Assembly (NCBI GenBank): GCA_051453625.1
Contig: JBOZIK010000001.1
Span: 220,892,885-220,956,884 of the forward strand
Direction: 5' to 3'
Source of the DNA: Welwitschia mirabilis
Taxonomy: Eukaryota; Gnetophyta; Gnetopsida; Welwitschiales
Length of the DNA stretch: 64,000 bases
Below are positions 59,902-64,000 of this stretch, piece after piece; within the stretch, counting starts at the first letter, position 1; the number at the start of each line of letters is the position of its first letter. The notes below the pieces were generated by a model that saw only the letters and a program-made list of their open reading frames with translations, did no database searches and was not told where the DNA came from. Made by a program: the position numbers and the translations under genes.

Positions 59902-62770
59902 ATTTAAACAAAGAAAGAACTCGATTTCTATAATGAAGAGATCATGCTCTAATCCTTTATAAAAATTAATGTCTACCTAACATGATAATTCAAGACAAGA
60001 AAAGAAAACTTAGTATAAAAAGTGCAAATTGAAGCATAAAGAAATATCCTAGGTTAAATTTCATATAAAGTATATGAACATTGAAAAAATGGAACACTTT
60101 CATGAATTTATATGAAAATATTAATTTTTTAATCAAACTACCATTTTACATGATAAAATAACTATTTATTTCATGTAACATACAAGTAATTACAACACAT
60201 GAATTATAATTATTATAAAGGACTACATGTGTAAAAATGTTATTTCACAAGATGTTAAAATAGAAGATATGATAAAAAATAAAGAGTACAAATATATAAA
60301 AAACATGTTTTATGATTTTATAAATTTTTTATAACTCATAAAAATAAGCAAAAGAATTGAAATTATTAAATCTACCAAAGTTATTTTCATATAAAAGGAT
60401 AACTTTACTTGAAAAGTACATGATTTGAAATAAAATCATACAAATGTAATTAAATAAGTCAAACATCTCATTATATTTTATATAAAATATACAATAAATG
60501 TAAAAACAAAATATATCACTTGAAAAGATACATTCTTCAAATCGACAAACCATTTGACTTAAGTATATTTTCAATAAATTTTGATACATTTGACTTGAAA
60601 AATATCTCTTTAAATATCATGAAATGAATGATAAAAGCATTAAAACATTTAAATTAGGTTCTACATAAATAGGTAATTAATAGAAACTCAAATATAAATG
60701 TTTATTAAATCAAAGTAACACTTAGTCAAATTCAAGCTATTTTGACCAATAGAAAGGGGTGAAAAAAGGAAGAGTAAGAACAGGGAGAGAGAAAAGTAAG
60801 AAGAATGAATCTAGAAATTATTATAACCTTAATATTTTGTAAAACAATTTCTAAAAGTAAACATTCAAGATCAAGTAGAATTGATTAAAACTAATGGAAA
60901 TAGTTCATCTAGAAAAATACTACAAAACTTATGGTGAACTCTACTTAACCAAGAATATTAAGAAATTTATAATACTTAACAAAATATAGATTGCATATTC
61001 TAAAAGTCCTTAAAAATTAATGAAAGATATAATTTTGAATTTTAAAAACACATTAATAGTGATAGTGAAAGTCAGTATGCAATATCTAGAAAATTAAGAT
61101 TTAAGTTTCTAAGCATAAGAGTTTAAACTTGACTTTTAAATAATTGAGAATTCAAGTTTAAAAATTATGAAAACAAGCTACTCATAAAATTTCAAAACCA
61201 TTGAAGTTACAAAAAATGAGTCAGGGTTAAACCAAGCACTAAAATTTACTAGTCCACATCAACTTTTAGAAGAGAAGAAATAAGAGAGAAGACTTTATGA
61301 AAAAGTAGATAATTTGAATCTTAGATACATATAACTAACATATTTACAAACTAATCTACTTCTAGTGGAAAGAAAAAAGTATAAATTCATCATAATTTAC
61401 CTTAGAAAAAAGGTGGAATTATGAGATAATTACTAGAAAAATGAGAAGAATGGAGGAAAGAAGAAAGAAGTAAAATAGAATACATGATTTCTTTGATATA
61501 GATTGATAAATCAAGAAAAATTATAGTATTCCATAATAGGTACTAAATTTATAACAATATAATTAGCACTAATTATGAAAAATGATATAAGAAGTCTAAC
61601 AAAATTGAAAGAAAGGCATGATAAAGATGCATAAATGAAGCAATAAAAAGCATAAAAATATAAGAAAAAGAACACTTATTAGTTTTAGATGAAATAATAA
61701 CCCTTTTTAGTTTTATTTAATCCAATTTCTTATCATTTTTGATTCCTTCTCCTCCTCCTACACTACTCAATCACGTGCATTTCCCCACTCGTATAATGTC
61801 CTTAAGGTGGATAGAAATGAAAGAAAAGATGATAGAAAATAGAATGTGAAAGAATGTAAGAGAATAAAAATGGATTTATGTGAGAGAAAAAGATGTGAAT
61901 AAAGAATGTAGAAGACTTCCAAAACTAATATAGAGAGAAAATCAACTTGGAAGTGAAGAAATGCAAGAGAATTAAAGTAGAAAATATCCTTCCAATGCTT
62001 GAAAATGACTTGAATCACATTAAAATGGCATAAATTGGATACAATAGCATTGACATATAATTTAGGAATTATGGGTGATCTTTGTAGGTACACTTAGGTG
62101 AGTTTTAGATCAAGGAGTTATCTAAACCATCACATTTACATATGTAATCCATGATAGAACTATAAAAACTATCATACATCTTAGGTTAGTTTAAGGTAGG
62201 GGAGTTATCAAAACCATTACATTTATAGAACTACCAAAACTATCATATGGCACTATAATATCTTTTTACTCATGTAAGTTCTTAAAAATTAAATTAATAT
62301 AAGTTTTTCTTTTATGCCTTACAATACATGAAATCATCAAATTTGACTAAAAAATGATTAGAAATGTAGAAATTATAGCTCCTAGAATGTAATTTTCCAA
62401 GATACTAATTTCATAAAAGGCTCTAATATCATCTAATGTCATGCATCCAATGTCAAAATGAATCAAAATTGTCACATTAATAAGTGGATAAAACGTGACA
62501 ATAGAAAAATTACTATGAATCATCTATAGAGTTTCTAAGTTGAACTAGTCCTCTATGATCTACATTTTTACCTTCAATCTTAGACTCTTAATTACAATCA
62601 TCACAAAAATCCTTGAATCAAATCATAATACATGGTGTTAAGATCATTGATTGTTTGAGGTTCTTATTACTTAAAAAGTGCAAAAATAGCTCTAAATGTA
62701 GTATTATAGTTCAAAAAGTAATGAAAATAATATCTATTAATATCTTATTTTATCAAAAATTTAGACTTCA
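59900..62770 (-). repeat. E4 5' LTR
   Basis: 2871 bases. In element orientation it begins TGAAGTCTAAA. The right end is at 62770, followed by TCATA. Homology with 36101-38931 starts and stops at these points. An open stretch 62093-61767 (minus) has no recognisable similarity and no counterpart in the other LTR. Confidence 0.88.
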
Positions 62771-62775
62771 TCATA

Positions 62776-64000
62776 AATTAATTCCCTAAACATCAAAAGG
62801 ATGTACATTTAAGATATGTTTCAAAGGCATCATGTTCCTTCTGCTAATACTTCCAAGTTTCTGATATTTTTCACATGATTTATAGAAATGATATGAGTCT
62901 TTAAAGATGGTAGTTTAATAAAGTATAGATTGTAAGGTATACATAGTAGTTCTATTAGAGGATAGGTAATCATTACATTTGCCTAAGTAACATGATTTAA
63001 GAACATTTTAAATCTTAATTTGAGGGATGCATCTTTAAATGATTTGATCCAAATAGTATTTGAAAAGGTATGAATCATCTCCAAAGAGATATTTAACATG
63101 CTCAAGAATTTCCTTTTGTTATTAAGGATCTAATGAAAAGGTAACATTTCAAAGAGAAGATAATTAGTAATATTAAGATACTAAGGTACTTTAAGAATGG
63201 AGCGAATACACTCATAACAAAATGAATCATTAATAGGAGTGGTGTTTTACAAGTTATTATGAGATATATATAAGACAATTAATTAGAAACTAAGTTATCA
63301 AAACTCTTCTTGTCTTTAATATATAGGTCAAACTCTTGTAGTAGAAGCACCAAAATGATAAGTCTAGGCTTGACATCTTTCTTAATAAAAATGTATCTAA
63401 AAGTTATGTGGTCATTGTAGATAATAACCTTAAATCCTAAAAGGTATTTTCTAAACTTTTATAAAGCAAAAATAATTTCTAGAATATCCATCCTAGTAAT
63501 AGTATAATTACATTAGTTGTCATTTAGTGTTTTACTAGCACAGTAAATGACTATTAATGTCTTCTCCATTATTTATCCTAAGATAGCACCAACAACATAA
63601 TCACTTACATAATACGTAAGATCAAAAGGTAATGAATAGTTAGGTGGTTGGATAATAGGTGTTTAATTAAGTTTACCCTTAAGTAAATTAAAAGACTATT
63701 AACATTAATGGGACTACTCAATAAAACATATTTATCTAAAATATTACATAAAGATTTAGCTATTTTACTAAGTTGTTAATGAATCTTCAATACCCAATAT
63801 ATTCAATAAAAGATCTAACATCTTTAACTTTTCATTGGATAGGTAGATAAGTAATTAAAGAAAGTTTTATAACATTTATGTGAATTCCATCCTTGGAAAT
63901 GATGTGGCCTAATGAAATACCCATATTCACCATAAAGTACCACTTTTCCCAACTTAGAACAAAATTTTTTTTAGTGCATCTAATAAGTACAAGCTTAAGA
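62776..64000 (-). pseudogene. E5 RT end, RNase H and integrase N-terminus
   Basis: Minus strand from the window edge: GISLGHIISKDGIHI (RT connection), SDYVVGAILG and IVIYCASKTLNDN (RNase H), [36 protein letters not shown], then integrase: YLFKYYLDQII, DSYHFYKSCEKYQKLGSISR, MPLKHILNVHPFDV*GIN. It stops at the E4 boundary in the middle of the family motif FDVWGIDFMG. The rest of the gene is at 36095-35200. The RT start and gag lie right of the window. Confidence 0.88.

Larger units (their letters stand above)
36101..62770 (-). mobile_element. E4: complete Athila-type element, split by E2
   Basis: Minus-strand Ty3/gypsy element. 5' LTR 59900-62770, primer-binding site about 59881-59901, gag-PR-RT-RH-IN from 59750 to 53760, 3' region interrupted by E2 (40528-53000), 3' LTR 36101-38931. 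Without E2 it is about 14.2 kb. The target duplication is imperfect (TCTTA at 36096-36100, TCATA at 62771-62775), but is supported because counting it once restores the reading frame of the E5 integrase it interrupts. A copia fragment at about 56950-57790 sits between protease and RT. Confidence 0.88.

Noticed and set aside
26280-64000. Alternative genetic code with TAA/TAG read as Gln
   Set aside because: Many stops fall where the protein families have Gln (YN*, YHP*, DPL*), as in a ciliate-type code. But stops are equally found at Trp positions (FDV*GIN, TK*IEV) and at Gly (LVDL*SS), frameshifts are common, and catalytic residues are lost. C-to-T and G-to-A decay explains all of it.
1-64000. 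Fungal repeat-induced point mutation
   Set aside because: The transition bias would fit, but Athila and Sirevirus lineages are plant elements; methylated-cytosine decay in a plant is the simpler source.

Overview
This window looks like repeat-packed nuclear DNA of a flowering plant with a large, AT-rich genome. I see no intact host gene, tRNA, rRNA, CRISPR array or bacterial-type operon. What can be read is a stack of decayed LTR retrotransposons whose families (Athila-type Ty3/gypsy and Sirevirus-type Ty1/copia) occur in plants. Species cannot be decided from the sequence. All coding regions are broken by stops and frameshifts, mostly of the kind left by C-to-T and G-to-A change (Gln and Trp codons turned into stops). 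Labels: E1 to E5 are Athila-type elements, E6 the Sirevirus, E7 a non-coding LTR element.

Layout. 1-3350: E1 (minus), gag, primer-binding site and one LTR; the rest lies left of the window. 3351-6977: undefined old sequence with a poly(A)-ended patch. 6978-14865: E6 (minus), complete, with 5-bp target duplication ATGCT. 14871-16431: nothing recognised. 16437-25967: E7 (plus), complete, 2-kb LTRs, target duplication GCTTA, no coding capacity found. 25973 to about 32050: E3 (plus), gag-PR-RT-RH-IN relics with three gaps. About 32050-35200: unclear, with one possible 475-bp LTR. 35200-36095 and 62776-64000: two halves of one integrase/RNase H gene, E5 (minus), split by E4. 36101-62770: E4 (minus), complete, with 2.8-kb LTRs. 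E4 carries E2 (plus, 40528-53000, complete with an env-like region) and a copia 3' fragment (about 56950-57790).

The right half is therefore a nest at least three levels deep: E5 is split by E4, and E4 is split by E2 and by a copia fragment. Removing E4 and one copy of its target duplication puts the two E5 integrase halves back in the same reading frame, which is strong internal evidence for the order. Six runs of N interrupt the window. Three of them are flanked by the same sequence on both sides, so local copy number there should not be trusted.

No new biological system was identified. The observations most worth following are the non-coding E7 family with a 12-bp minisatellite in each LTR, apparently shared gag defects in E1 and E2, and the palindromic TCATC..GATGA motif recurring in E2, with related motifs in E1.
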